A stretch of 10,482 nt of DNA from Candidatus Saccharimonadota bacterium (GCA_017515125.1 JAFWHP010000024.1:1-10482), one strand, 5' to 3'; counted from the first letter of the stretch, positions 1 to 6,264 are shown. Notes: a model not told the origin generated them from the sequence alone. Translations and numbers: made by a program.

Positions 1-3
1 TAA

Positions 4-32
4 ATGGCACCGCAAGGAATCAATAGTATTAT
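4..32 (+). promoter_or_regulatory. Possible promoter of the surface protein gene
   Basis: ATGGCA at 4-9 and TATTAT at 27-32 are separated by 17 bases. They match the sigma70-type consensus at 4 of 6 and 5 of 6 positions. Transcription would start near position 39, leaving a leader of about 15 bases that contains the GAGGT ribosome binding site (46-50). There is no TGn extension, unlike the other protein-gene promoters in this window. The call is weak because only 54 bases upstream are visible. Confidence 0.35.
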
Positions 33-54
33 AGGCATCTAATACGAGGTAACC

Positions 55-1569
55 ATGTGGGCAAAAATAATTAGAAATAATTTAAAATCAAATCTCCGTT
101 TAAATCTAAACTTAAGCTATATATTATATATACTGTCAACCATAACAATAATATATTTAAGCATACTATTTCAACTAGCCAACAACGCTTTTGCTTTAAC
201 TTATAGCAACGAATCCAATATAGACTTTACCATTAACCCTACTATTGGTATCACTCTTTCTTCTTCCAACCTTACTATAGACAATCTCGCTCCTGGTTCT
301 TATGCTGATAGTAACATTATAACCATTAGTGTAAACTCCAATGCCTCTCATGGATACTATCTTTCCGCTACGGCAGGAGATAGTAATACTACTAGCGCTA
401 GTCATAACACCAACCTCACTAATATAGCCAATGATAACTACACTTTCACAAGTCTAACCTCAAACCAAGCAACCCTAAGTAGCTTTAGTGATAATAGTTG
501 GGGATATTCCTATTGTCTTACTACTAATGATTGTACTACCAATAGTAACTGGATTAGCGGCAGTTCCGGTAGTACTACGGCAGGCTATAATGGTTTACCA
601 CTAGACAATGGCGATAACGGTACTACTGGAGTGACCCTAATCAACACTACCAACCCAACTGTCAACCATTCAGCACAATTTAAAATCGGTGCCAAAGCCA
701 GCAACACTCAACCAGCAGGCACTTACACCAACACCATCAACTTCTACGCCATCACCAACCAAACCCCCATCTCATTCAATGATGCTTTTGCTATAGAAGG
801 CAAAGAAAGACTCCTAGGTTATTACAAAATGCAGGATACTACGCCTAGTATCTGCAATGCTGTAACCGAGAACCAAGTAGGTACGCTCATAGACATCAGA
901 GATAATCAAACCTACAAAGTCGCTAAACTAAAAGACGGCAAATGCTGGATGGTAGAAAACCTCAAAATAGGTAAGACCCTCACAGAGTCAGGTGATTCAA
1001 TCACTCTCACTCCAGCTAATTCCAATATCAATGACAACTACACCCTCAATTTCAGCGACATTCCTGCAGACGGTAAGTTCCATGCTTACACCATTGATAA
1101 TATTCCGGATCAAAACAATAGTACCGAATATTACTGCACTGGTAATGATACCACTAATGACTGGGAAAGCTGCTACTATAATTGGTATACAGCTACTGCT
1201 GGTGCCGGTACTACCTCATCCTCTTACGGCACCAACGTAGAAACTAGTATCTGTCCAGCTAGTTGGACTATCCCAACTGTCCAACAATTTTCCGGCCTCC
1301 ACACCCAATATAATTCTCCGGCTTTGATATTAGTAGATGACCCCACTACCACTAAAGAAAACTCTGCCGGCAAAATTCCAGGTTTTCTACTTAGCGGCGA
1401 ATACCGTACTACCGGTGCTTTATATCGCGGTTATTTCGGCGGCTATTGGTCTCGTATTGCATATGACGCTCAGACCGCATTTAACATGGGCGTGTATACT
1501 TTTTCCGCTGACGTTATTGGTCACACGAGCAAGTACTACGGTTTTGCAGTCCGTTGCCTTGCCAAATAA
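55..1569 (+). CDS. Secreted surface protein with C-terminal Fibrobacter succinogenes major paralogous domain
   Basis: This is a 504-residue exported protein. A basic N-terminus (about 1-19) precedes a hydrophobic helix (about 20-41) and a likely signal peptidase site after ANNAFA (residue 47). Residues about 50-235 form an Asn/Ser/Thr-rich beta-sandwich-like region ending in PAGTYTNTINF (220-230), a segment typical of Saccharibacteria surface proteins. Residues about 260-504 match the Fib_succ_major (TIGR02145-type) domain: DIRDNQTYKVAKL (280-292), CWMVENLKIG (297-306), YYNWYTATAG (374-383), ICPASWTIPT (399-408) and C-terminal YGFAVRC (495-501). The eight cysteines after the signal peptide (154, 160, 267, 297, 361, 373, 400, 501) could form disulfides outside the cell. 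No LPxTG motif or C-terminal membrane anchor is seen, so attachment would be through an uncleaved N-terminal helix, or the protein is released. The start is supported by GAGGT at 46-50. The role is probably cell-surface binding or adhesion; the ligand is unknown. The Asn/Thr-rich composition differs sharply from the minus-strand genes. Confidence 0.85.
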   Translation: MWAKIIRNNLKSNLRLNLNLSYILYILSTITIIYLSILFQLANNAFALTYSNESNIDFTINPTIGITLSSSNLTIDNLAPGSYADSNIITISVNSNASHGYYLSATAGDSNTTSASHNTNLTNIANDNYTFTSLTSNQATLSSFSDNSWGYSYCLTTNDCTTNSNWISGSSGSTTAGYNGLPLDNGDNGTTGVTLINTTNPTVNHSAQFKIGAKASNTQPAGTYTNTINFYAITNQTPISFNDAFAIEGKERLLGYYKMQDTTPSICNAVTENQVGTLIDIRDNQTYKVAKLKDGKCWMVENLKIGKTLTESGDSITLTPANSNINDNYTLNFSDIPADGKFHAYTIDNIPDQNNSTEYYCTGNDTTNDWESCYYNWYTATAGAGTTSSSYGTNVETSICPASWTIPTVQQFSGLHTQYNSPALILVDDPTTTKENSAGKIPGFLLSGEYRTTGALYRGYFGGYWSRIAYDAQTAFNMGVYTFSADVIGHTSKYYGFAVRCLAK

Positions 1570-1595
1570 CAAATGAATAAAAACAAGAAACCCTC

Positions 1596-1624
1596 TTGAC
1601 ATCCCCACTCAAATCCTTTATCAT
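1596..1624 (+). promoter_or_regulatory. Strong sigma70-type promoter (TTGACA-17-TATCAT)
   Basis: TTGACA (1596-1601) is a perfect -35 hexamer. A spacer of exactly 17 bases leads to TATCAT (1619-1624), 5 of 6 to consensus. It starts 27 bases after the stop codon of the surface protein gene and points away from it into a stretch with no ORF. The predicted start of transcription is about 1631. It is the best-matching -35 box in the window. Confidence 0.6.
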
Positions 1625-1630
1625 TAAATC

Positions 1631-1705
1631 ATAAGGAGTATAGCACTAGGAACTATACTCGCGGGTTGATATTTCTAACTGGCTTTACTGCCAGTTAGAT
1701 TTTTT
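1631..1705 (+). ncRNA. Candidate small RNA: two hairpins ending in an intrinsic terminator
   Basis: The predicted transcript is about 75 nt. Its first hairpin is a perfect 8-bp stem, GAGTATAG (1636-1643) with CTATACTC (1653-1660), around the loop CACTAGGAA. A linker of 13 nt (GCGGGTTGATATT) follows, then a perfect 10-bp terminator hairpin (1674-1699) with six T residues. A near-consensus promoter lies just upstream, and no protein gene lies between promoter and terminator; the longest TTG-started frame is ten codons. This layout (promoter, structured body, terminator) is that of a stand-alone bacterial sRNA. I do not recognise a family, and no CRISPR repeats or cas genes are in view. It could instead be only the 3' UTR of the surface gene with a fortuitous promoter. 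Confidence 0.5.
1674..1705 (+). terminator. Intrinsic terminator (+ strand)
   Basis: TCTAACTGGC (1674-1683) pairs perfectly with GCCAGTTAGA (1690-1699) across the loop TTTACT, followed by TTTTTT (1700-1705). It would stop both the surface protein mRNA, 104 bases after that stop codon, and the putative small RNA starting near 1631. Confidence 0.9.
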
Positions 1706-2060
1706 ACTTTGGCTCTTGCGCCTGAAAGACAATCTTACGGTAATTACTATCCGCCATAGCGAAAATTTTATACCCATCAAATTCTCCTTTCTAAGCTCCT
1801 AGCCTACCTAGCATAGCCGTTTAATGAAGCTCCACACCCGCACGAATAAATAACGCTCATGCCGTAATGGTAAATTACCATCTTCTCCACTAAACTCCAA
1901 AGCCAACCCACCACTTTTCTACCATATCTTCTACTGTATTGCAACCCCACTAATCCATTAACTAAACCATAACTGTTTCTACCCCCTTATTTTTACGTAA
2001 TTCTTCTTCTGCTAATACTAACCAATACCAATTACAAAACAACCAATAGCAAGAATACTT
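1685..2060 (-). pseudogene. Possible decayed minus-strand coding region (uncertain)
   Basis: The + strand here is strikingly poor in G, so the complement has the G-rich look of the neighbouring minus-strand genes. Read on the minus strand, protein-like pieces appear in different frames separated by stops: SILAIGCFVIGIG (hydrophobic), then LVLAEEELRKNKGVETVMV, and near the end EFDGYKIFAMADSNYRKIV continuing to a TAA at 1704-1706. A 30-codon frame (ATG at 1777, stop at 1685) is preceded by an ideal AAAGGAG (1784-1790). None matches a family I recognise. Either a gene has decayed by frameshifts, or this is ordinary non-coding sequence with skewed composition. Confidence 0.2.
1867..1881. repeat. 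Short perfect palindrome
   Basis: ATGGTAA-a-TTACCAT is a 7-bp perfect inverted repeat around a single central base, lying in the non-coding stretch. It could be a binding site for a dimeric protein, but a palindrome this short may arise by chance. Confidence 0.3.
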
Positions 2061-2084
2061 AACCCCCTCTCCCAACCCGATTGT

Positions 2085-2230
2085 GACGACTTCCGAATCT
2101 CTCCATCCGGAGGAATAAAGCGAACCCGAGCGGGTGCTGACGAGGTGAATTTTGGTAAAATTCGCCGAAGGAAGCTCCGCCCGGCGTGTAGCGGCTTTCG
2201 TCCGACGGAGGGAGAGATGCGGAAGTCGTC
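2085..2230. repeat. 146-base nested imperfect palindrome (MITE-like or structured-RNA element)
   Basis: The outer arms are 2085-2109 and 2206-2230: 25 positions paired with two mismatches (A2096/G2219, A2105/G2210), sharing GACGACTTCCG and ATCTCTCC. Inside and in the same register, AAAGC (2117-2121) pairs with GCTTT (2194-2198), CGGGTG (2131-2136) with CGCCCG (2178-2183, one G-T), and GGTGAATTTT (2144-2153) with AAAATTCGCC (2157-2166, one G-T) around a GGT loop. The whole element therefore folds back on itself. It is richer in G and C than its AT-rich flanks, which suggests an inserted unit. No clear target-site duplication was found. A minus-strand frame of 63 codons across it is an accident of the repeat. 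It may also act as the end of transcription for the minus-strand operon. Confidence 0.7.
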
Positions 2231-2314
2231 AATCCAAACGAAAGAAACATTGTAAAAATTAGCTTGGCGCGAGTGAACTGCGAATAAATTTATTGGTTTG
2301 GAGCTCTTAGTGGT

Positions 2315-3031
2315 CTAAGCCACTTGACTCTGTATCGCACTCGCTTCGCGGAAGCCGTCATAGAAGTTTTCGGAGACTTTTGGATGGCCAATTCTATTTG
2401 CAGCATCAACAATTTCCGACAGATGGTCTGTAATCTTGAATATCCCAGTATCTTTTGCCGAAATTAGTCTGAGGGCTATCATTTTGCCAATCATTCTGTC
2501 AAAACCTTTCCAGTAATCTTCTCCGACTAAGAAAACCGGCATAGTAGGCATTTTCTTTTCCTGCATTAAGCAGAGTATTTCGGAAAGCTCATCCATAGTT
2601 CCGAATCCTCCCGGCATAAATACGAAAACTTTCGCTGACATTGCAAGGGATACCTTCCGCGCGAAGAAGTATTCGAATGTAACGCAATCGGTTAGATACG
2701 GGTTAGGATGTTGCTCATGCATTAATGTGATATTAAGCCCAATTGTTCGCCCTCCAATTTCGTATGCGCCATGCGAAGCCGCCTCCATGATGCCCGGCCC
2801 GCCTCCCGTAATCACCGCGTGCCCATTTTCAGCTAGCATCCGTCCTAGCGAGAAAGCCATTTTGCAGTATTTTGAATCTTGCGGTAGCCTCGCTGAACCA
2901 AAAATCGTTACTCCCTGCGGAAACGTTCGTACAATTTGTAGTCCTTGCCCCAAATCCTTAGCATAAGCGTTTGCTCGTTCCAAATCAGTAATGGACAATT
3001 TCTTCAATATCTCTTCTTCGCTTTTTAACAT
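2315..3031 (-). CDS. LOG-family (TIGR00730-type) nucleotide 5'-monophosphate phosphoribohydrolase
   Basis: This 238-residue Rossmann-fold protein belongs to the lysine decarboxylase-like/LOG family. Characterised members cleave the N-glycosidic bond of nucleoside 5'-monophosphates, releasing base and ribose 5-phosphate (in plants and some bacteria, active cytokinin). Visible motifs are GVTIFGSAR (40-48), GGGPGIMEAA (76-85), the FEYFFARK segment (119-126) and the signature MPGGFGTMDELSE (139-151) with its conserved PGGxGTxxE. The start is supported by AAAGGG in the 36-base gap after the PfkB gene. It is the last gene of the gap operon, where ribose 5-phosphate release would feed RpiB and Rpe. 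Old annotations call this family 'lysine decarboxylase', which is incorrect. The exact substrate cannot be read from sequence. Confidence 0.88.
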   Translation of the reverse strand: MLKSEEEILKKLSITDLERANAYAKDLGQGLQIVRTFPQGVTIFGSARLPQDSKYCKMAFSLGRMLAENGHAVITGGGPGIMEAASHGAYEIGGRTIGLNITLMHEQHPNPYLTDCVTFEYFFARKVSLAMSAKVFVFMPGGFGTMDELSEILCLMQEKKMPTMPVFLVGEDYWKGFDRMIGKMIALRLISAKDTGIFKITDHLSEIVDAANRIGHPKVSENFYDGFREASAIQSQVA

Positions 3032-3067
3032 GATTCCCTTTCTGCTTGCTAAATCTTAAAAATATTA

Positions 3068-4030
3068 TTAAACTTTCTGAATTGGCATCAGGTGCAATTT
3101 TTCGCGACCGCTCAGTATTCCGCGATTTGCTCCAAGCTTTGAAACCACGCCAGTCGAGTTTGCGGAAGCGAAAATCAGTGCTGTGCGAAAAGATTTTCCG
3201 CTCGTTATCGCCGCCAAAAATCCAGACCCAAACGCATCTCCAGCCCCTGTCGCATCCTTCACTTTTACGTCGCCATAGATGCCGAATCGATAAGTTTCTG
3301 CTCCGTTCGTTGCAATTCCGCCCATTGCTCCGTCTGTAATAATCGCAATTTGAATATAATTCGCTAAATGGTATAGTAATTCATTTAAAACTTTTCCCGG
3401 CACTAGACAACTCGCTTCAGCTTTATTGACGTTCAATATATCGACATATTTAAGTAGCTTTGTCAATTCATCAGGATGTTCTAACTCGCGTACGCCCGGA
3501 TTAAACATGATACGCGTTCCTATCGCTTTGGCTTTTTCAAAAAACCTTCGTAATGTATCAAAATCCCCCCGTAAAGTTGTTACATATAACCAGTCTGGCT
3601 GTATCAAGTCTAAATCTGATTCATCAAGATTTCCGAACTGTTCCGAAGCTCCCCGGCAAGTCAAAATCGTCCGCTCCCCAGATTTCGAATCAAGCAGAAT
3701 CACAGAAGTTCCCGTCGCCCGTCGCTCTAAGAACCTGACGTAGCTACTGTCAATTCCCTCCCGATCCATCACTTTGATGATTGCCATTCCTGCTGGATCT
3801 CTTGCAATATTCCCCATGAAAATCGCTTCATGTCCATGCCTAGCAAAGGTAATTGCCGAATTGAGCCCGCCCCCTCCGACTTCGTATGACACTTTGTCAA
3901 TATCCACCTTTGAACCGACCAGTACCTTGCCAAAAATAGCCGCATCTCCAATCGCGGTCGGCACTAAGTCGTCATGATCGATAAGGTAAACATCCTGCAG
4001 GGCCGAACCAAGTGATGCGATTCTTGCCAT
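3068..4030 (-). CDS. PfkB/ribokinase-family carbohydrate or nucleoside kinase
   Basis: This 320-residue protein is an ATP-dependent kinase of the ribokinase superfamily. It shows the N-terminal glycine-rich substrate motif VGGGGLNSA (51-59), NPG (177-179), the NxxE-type motif in LNVNKAEA (199-206), and the C-terminal signature DATGAGDAFGSGF (259-271), where D265 is the expected catalytic base and GAG forms the anion hole. Length is normal for the family. Its ATG (4030) shares one base with the stop codon of the rpe-like gene (TAATG), so the two are translationally coupled. Substrate is not determined by the motifs: ribose, a nucleoside (adenosine/guanosine type) or a fructose phosphate are all possible. 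The neighbours RpiB, Rpe and LOG favour ribose or a nucleoside; that is inference. Confidence 0.88.
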   Translation of the reverse strand: MARIASLGSALQDVYLIDHDDLVPTAIGDAAIFGKVLVGSKVDIDKVSYEVGGGGLNSAITFARHGHEAIFMGNIARDPAGMAIIKVMDREGIDSSYVRFLERRATGTSVILLDSKSGERTILTCRGASEQFGNLDESDLDLIQPDWLYVTTLRGDFDTLRRFFEKAKAIGTRIMFNPGVRELEHPDELTKLLKYVDILNVNKAEASCLVPGKVLNELLYHLANYIQIAIITDGAMGGIATNGAETYRFGIYGDVKVKDATGAGDAFGSGFLAAITSGKSFRTALIFASANSTGVVSKLGANRGILSGREKLHLMPIQKV

Positions 4031-4686
4031 TATAATACTACCCCGTTCTTGTCAATCTCTGCCACTAGTTCTTGAAAGGCCGCCGCAGGATCCGGTGCAC
4101 GCGAAATCGCCGACCCGACGTTAATCACATCTAGCTCAGCATGCGCCAGTGCGCGCACGTTGGACATATTTGCTCCACCGTCCCAGCCAATTTCGAGTTC
4201 GGGCTTCATATTTCGCACTAACGGCACCTTCTCCATTTGCATCAAATCTGCCTGTGACCCCTGGACTCCTAGCTGACCAGCAAAAATCAAAACATGATCA
4301 ACCATATCGATATAATGCTTGACAGCACCCGGATAAGTCGGCGGCAGAAGCGCAAGGCCGGTGCGAATCCCAGCTTTTTTCAGAGTAGTAAAAGTCGGAG
4401 TTAAATCTTCGCTCGCTTCAGCATGCAGTATACAGAGCGAAGGGTTTAGCTTCAAAATCGTTTCTAGATGCGCTGACGGGTTGGTAGCCATCAGGTGCAA
4501 GTCCGCCTTCCAGTTGTTGGGCCACCAGACATTAGTTACGTCGAGCGTCCGAGTTGGAGCAAACACTCCATCCGTCACGTCGATCTGTACGCGCCTCGTA
4601 AAGGCATTAATTTTCTCAACTTGCGAGCGATAATCTTGTTTGTTATCCGTCAATATCGACGGCACGATTGATACGGTTCTAAGCAT
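4030..4686 (-). CDS. rpe: Ribulose-phosphate 3-epimerase-like TIM-barrel protein
   Basis: This 218-residue (beta/alpha)8 protein resembles D-ribulose-5-phosphate 3-epimerase, which interconverts ribulose 5-phosphate and xylulose 5-phosphate. Matching motifs are PSIL (9-12), QIDVTDG (34-40), DLHLM (62-66), LHAEA (87-91), IFAGQLGVQGS (134-144, in place of the usual MSVNPGFGGQ) and IGWDGGANMSN (166-176). The catalytic acids D36 and D169 and metal-binding H64 are present. The His that normally precedes the first acid (H-x-D) is Gln34, so one metal ligand appears changed. The gene overlaps the rpiB-like gene by 8 bases (ATGCTTAG) and is preceded by AAAGGGAAG. It is divergent, so an epimerase acting on a related sugar phosphate is an alternative. 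Confidence 0.8.
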   Translation of the reverse strand: MLRTVSIVPSILTDNKQDYRSQVEKINAFTRRVQIDVTDGVFAPTRTLDVTNVWWPNNWKADLHLMATNPSAHLETILKLNPSLCILHAEASEDLTPTFTTLKKAGIRTGLALLPPTYPGAVKHYIDMVDHVLIFAGQLGVQGSQADLMQMEKVPLVRNMKPELEIGWDGGANMSNVRALAHAELDVINVGSAISRAPDPAAAFQELVAEIDKNGVVL

Positions 4687-5128
4687 AATCTTCCCTTTCG
4701 TCTAATCGATTAATACGCCTTACGCGGCGTTCTAAATTGTCAAATGCCGTCTCCAAGAAAGCCCTGGTTATCTCGGCTGCCTTTTCGTCATCCGTAAAAT
4801 GCGCCGACAGGCATAGCACATTCGCATCATCATGTTCGCGCGCCAACTTCGCTAACTCGGCACTATCGCAGTGCGCTGCCCGGATTCCTTTAAACCGATT
4901 CGCCTGAATAGTCATTCCATGCGCCGAATCACAAATCAGAATCCCGAAACTTCCCGGGTTTTCACGTACTGCCTTTGCTACGGCAATAGCAGAATCATTG
5001 AAGTCGTCGCCACTAGCCTGCTCATACGTACCCATATCGGTCACTTCATGCCCGCATTGCTCTAAAAAAACCATAAGTGCTTGTTTTCTTTCGAAACCTC
5101 TGTAATCTGCCCCGATAAAAATATGCAT
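4679..5128 (-). CDS. rpiB: RpiB/LacAB-family sugar-phosphate isomerase (ribose-5-phosphate isomerase B type)
   Basis: This 149-residue protein matches the RpiB/LacA/LacB family in length and fold. RpiB interconverts ribose 5-phosphate and ribulose 5-phosphate. It has IGADYRGF (5-12), GHEVTDMGTY (26-35), the active-site segment ILICDSAHGMTIQAN (63-77) with Cys66, GIRAAHC (81-87) and AREHDDANVLCL (96-107) with His99. Cys66 and His99 fall at the E. coli RpiB catalytic numbers. Two usually fixed features differ: D-H after the first strand is D8-Y9, and the CGTGIGM motif is CDSAHGM, so the phosphate/anion-binding loop is altered. Its ATG overlaps the gap stop codon by one base (TAATG), with GGAAAGG as ribosome binding site. 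LacA/LacB-like specificity cannot be excluded. Confidence 0.83.
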   Translation of the reverse strand: MHIFIGADYRGFERKQALMVFLEQCGHEVTDMGTYEQASGDDFNDSAIAVAKAVRENPGSFGILICDSAHGMTIQANRFKGIRAAHCDSAELAKLAREHDDANVLCLSAHFTDDEKAAEITRAFLETAFDNLERRVRRINRLDEREDYA

Positions 5129-6132
5129 TATTTTGCCTTTCCGAAATCTACCGCTAGTTCAGCCAAACGGTTCGAATAGCCCCATTCGTTGTCATACCAA
5201 GCAACAACCTTTACCATGTTCCCGCCCACTACATCTATTAATGGCAAATCAACGATACATGAATGTGGATCCCCAATGAAATCTGTCGAGACAAGCTCTT
5301 CGTCTGTTACGCCGATAATACCTTCATAATAAGGCTCTTTCGCCATTGATTTGAATAGTTTGGTTAATTCTTCTTTGCTGGTATCACGCTTCAAAACCGC
5401 CGTAATATCTGAAAGCGAAACTACTGGCGTCGGTACGCGTACGGAAAGCCCATTGAATTTGCCCTGCAAACTCGGTATCGTTAGTGCTGCTGCCTTAGAG
5501 GCTCCTGTTGTTGTCGGTACGATATTCTCCGCGGCACTTCGAGCTTCGCGTAAATCTTTTGCTGGTGCATCTAGGATTCTTTGGGAGCCAGTATAGGAAT
5601 GAACCGTAGTCATCATGGCTTTCTCAATTCCAAAAGCATCCTCAAGGATTTTCATTACTGGGGCAATGCAATTCGTTGTACAAGAAGCATTCGAAATGAT
5701 AGTGTCATTGCTTTCTACTACTTCTTCGTTCACGCCAAGTACTACAGTTTTTGCGCCTTCGCCTTTTGCTGGCGCTGATATTACGACTTTTTTCGCACCT
5801 GCTTTAATATGTGCCTTTGCGTCGGCTGGATTAGTGAAAAGTCCCGTCGATTCAATGACAACATCTACGCCCAACTTGTCCCAGGGTAGCTTAGTGGGGT
5901 CTTTTTCTGCAAAAACTGGTATTTCGCGTGTATTGATGATAAGCGAATTATCGCCGGCCGAAACCTTCTTGTCATAGGTCCCGTAGGTCGAGTCATGCTT
6001 CAAAAGATGCGCCAGTGTCTTCGCATCAGTAATATCATTGATTGCTACAACTTGCGCATCATGGCGTTCGAGTAAAATCTTCAGTGCATTCCTGCCAATT
6101 CTACCGAACCCATTAATTGCTACTTTTACCAT
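5128..6132 (-). CDS. gap: Glyceraldehyde-3-phosphate dehydrogenase (type I)
   Basis: This 334-residue GAPDH catalyses the NAD-dependent oxidation and phosphorylation of glyceraldehyde 3-phosphate to 1,3-bisphosphoglycerate in lower glycolysis. The N-terminal Rossmann motif INGFGRIGR (6-14) is followed by IND (31-33), where Asp33 indicates NAD preference. The catalytic segment SNASCTTNC (147-155) has Cys151, and His178 lies in TTVHSYTG. The phosphate-binding and C-terminal motifs ARSAAENIVPTTTGA (197-211) and WYDNEWGYSNR (312-322) are intact. Length and all key residues are standard. The gene is the first of a five-gene minus-strand operon, with GGAGG (6138-6142) five bases before the ATG and an extended -10 promoter about 30 bases upstream. 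Confidence 0.97.
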   Translation of the reverse strand: MVKVAINGFGRIGRNALKILLERHDAQVVAINDITDAKTLAHLLKHDSTYGTYDKKVSAGDNSLIINTREIPVFAEKDPTKLPWDKLGVDVVIESTGLFTNPADAKAHIKAGAKKVVISAPAKGEGAKTVVLGVNEEVVESNDTIISNASCTTNCIAPVMKILEDAFGIEKAMMTTVHSYTGSQRILDAPAKDLREARSAAENIVPTTTGASKAAALTIPSLQGKFNGLSVRVPTPVVSLSDITAVLKRDTSKEELTKLFKSMAKEPYYEGIIGVTDEELVSTDFIGDPHSCIVDLPLIDVVGGNMVKVVAWYDNEWGYSNRLAELAVDFGKAK

Positions 6133-6137
6133 TTATA

Positions 6138-6173
6138 CCTCCATAATATAATATACTTATGCTCATTATACCA
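6138..6173 (-). promoter_or_regulatory. gap operon promoter (extended -10) and ribosome binding site
   Basis: On the minus strand, TGG directly precedes a perfect TATAAT (6165-6170; TGn at 6171-6173). At 17 bases upstream there is no good -35, so the TGn extension probably compensates. Transcription should start around 6157-6159, giving a leader of about 25 bases that carries GGAGG (6138-6142). It would drive gap, rpiB, rpe, the PfkB gene and the LOG gene. Confidence 0.7.
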
Positions 6174-6209
6174 TATATTTGCAAAGTAGGGCATAAATAA
6201 TCCTCGGTA

Positions 6210-6222
6210 ATTTTGGCAAAAT
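6210..6222. repeat. Short palindrome ATTTTG-g-CAAAAT
   Basis: This is a perfect 6-bp inverted repeat around one base, between the rpsG terminator and the gap promoter. Similar A/T-flanked GG(T/C) hairpin cores occur inside the 146-base palindrome (2148-2162) and, with a different loop, at 10448-10468. It may be a remnant of a dispersed hairpin family or a regulator site upstream of gap. Confidence 0.3.
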
Positions 6223-6234
6223 GCAGGCTATCCT

Positions 6235-6264
6235 AAAAAAGAACGGGACATAAGGCCCGTTCTT
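6235..6264 (-). terminator. Intrinsic terminator of the rpsL-rpsG operon
   Basis: Read on the minus strand, AAGAACGGG (6264-6256) pairs perfectly with CCCGTTCTT (6247-6239) across an 8-base loop, and the second arm runs into a T tract (6240-6235). It begins 34 bases after the rpsG stop codon and separates the ribosomal operon from the gap operon. Confidence 0.88.

Larger units (their letters stand above)
1570..2314. other. 745-base intergenic stretch between convergent transcription units
   Basis: No convincing protein gene is present. In order it holds: a strong + strand promoter, a two-hairpin RNA candidate and its terminator (1596-1705); a strongly G-poor + strand (about 1706-2084) whose complement reads like broken coding sequence; a 146-base palindromic element (2085-2230); and about 85 bases of AT-rich sequence before the end of the LOG-family gene. 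No canonical T-tract terminator was found for the minus-strand operon that ends at 2315. Confidence 0.7.

Noticed and set aside
992..1576. Overlapping + strand frames inside the surface protein gene
   Set aside because: They are shifted frames of the Fib_succ domain; the main frame has a signal peptide, conserved motifs and conserved cysteines.
1666..1698. Ten-codon TTG-started frame within the small RNA
   Set aside because: It runs through the terminator stem, is very short and has no properly spaced ribosome binding site.
1631..1705. The two-hairpin RNA as a CRISPR tracrRNA or scoutRNA
   Set aside because: No repeats, spacers or cas genes are in the window, and no anti-repeat can be identified. 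Kept only as an unassigned small RNA candidate.
2059..2250. Minus-strand open frame of 63 codons across the palindrome
   Set aside because: It is confined to the inverted repeat and its protein has no recognisable features. Long palindromes with balanced GC often stay open by chance.
2233..2302. TCCAAAC / GTTTGGA inverted pair flanking the end of the LOG operon
   Set aside because: Seven bases paired over a 56-base loop in AT-rich sequence is weak, and no T tract follows that would make it a terminator.
2318..2334. AGTGG/CCACT hairpin at the LOG stop codon as a terminator
   Set aside because: Only five base pairs, overlapping the coding end, and no T run on the minus strand.
3046..4633. Several + strand open frames of 60 to 105 codons
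   Set aside because: They lie antisense to the PfkB, Rpe-like and RpiB-like genes, which have clear family motifs. They lack ribosome binding sites and family features.
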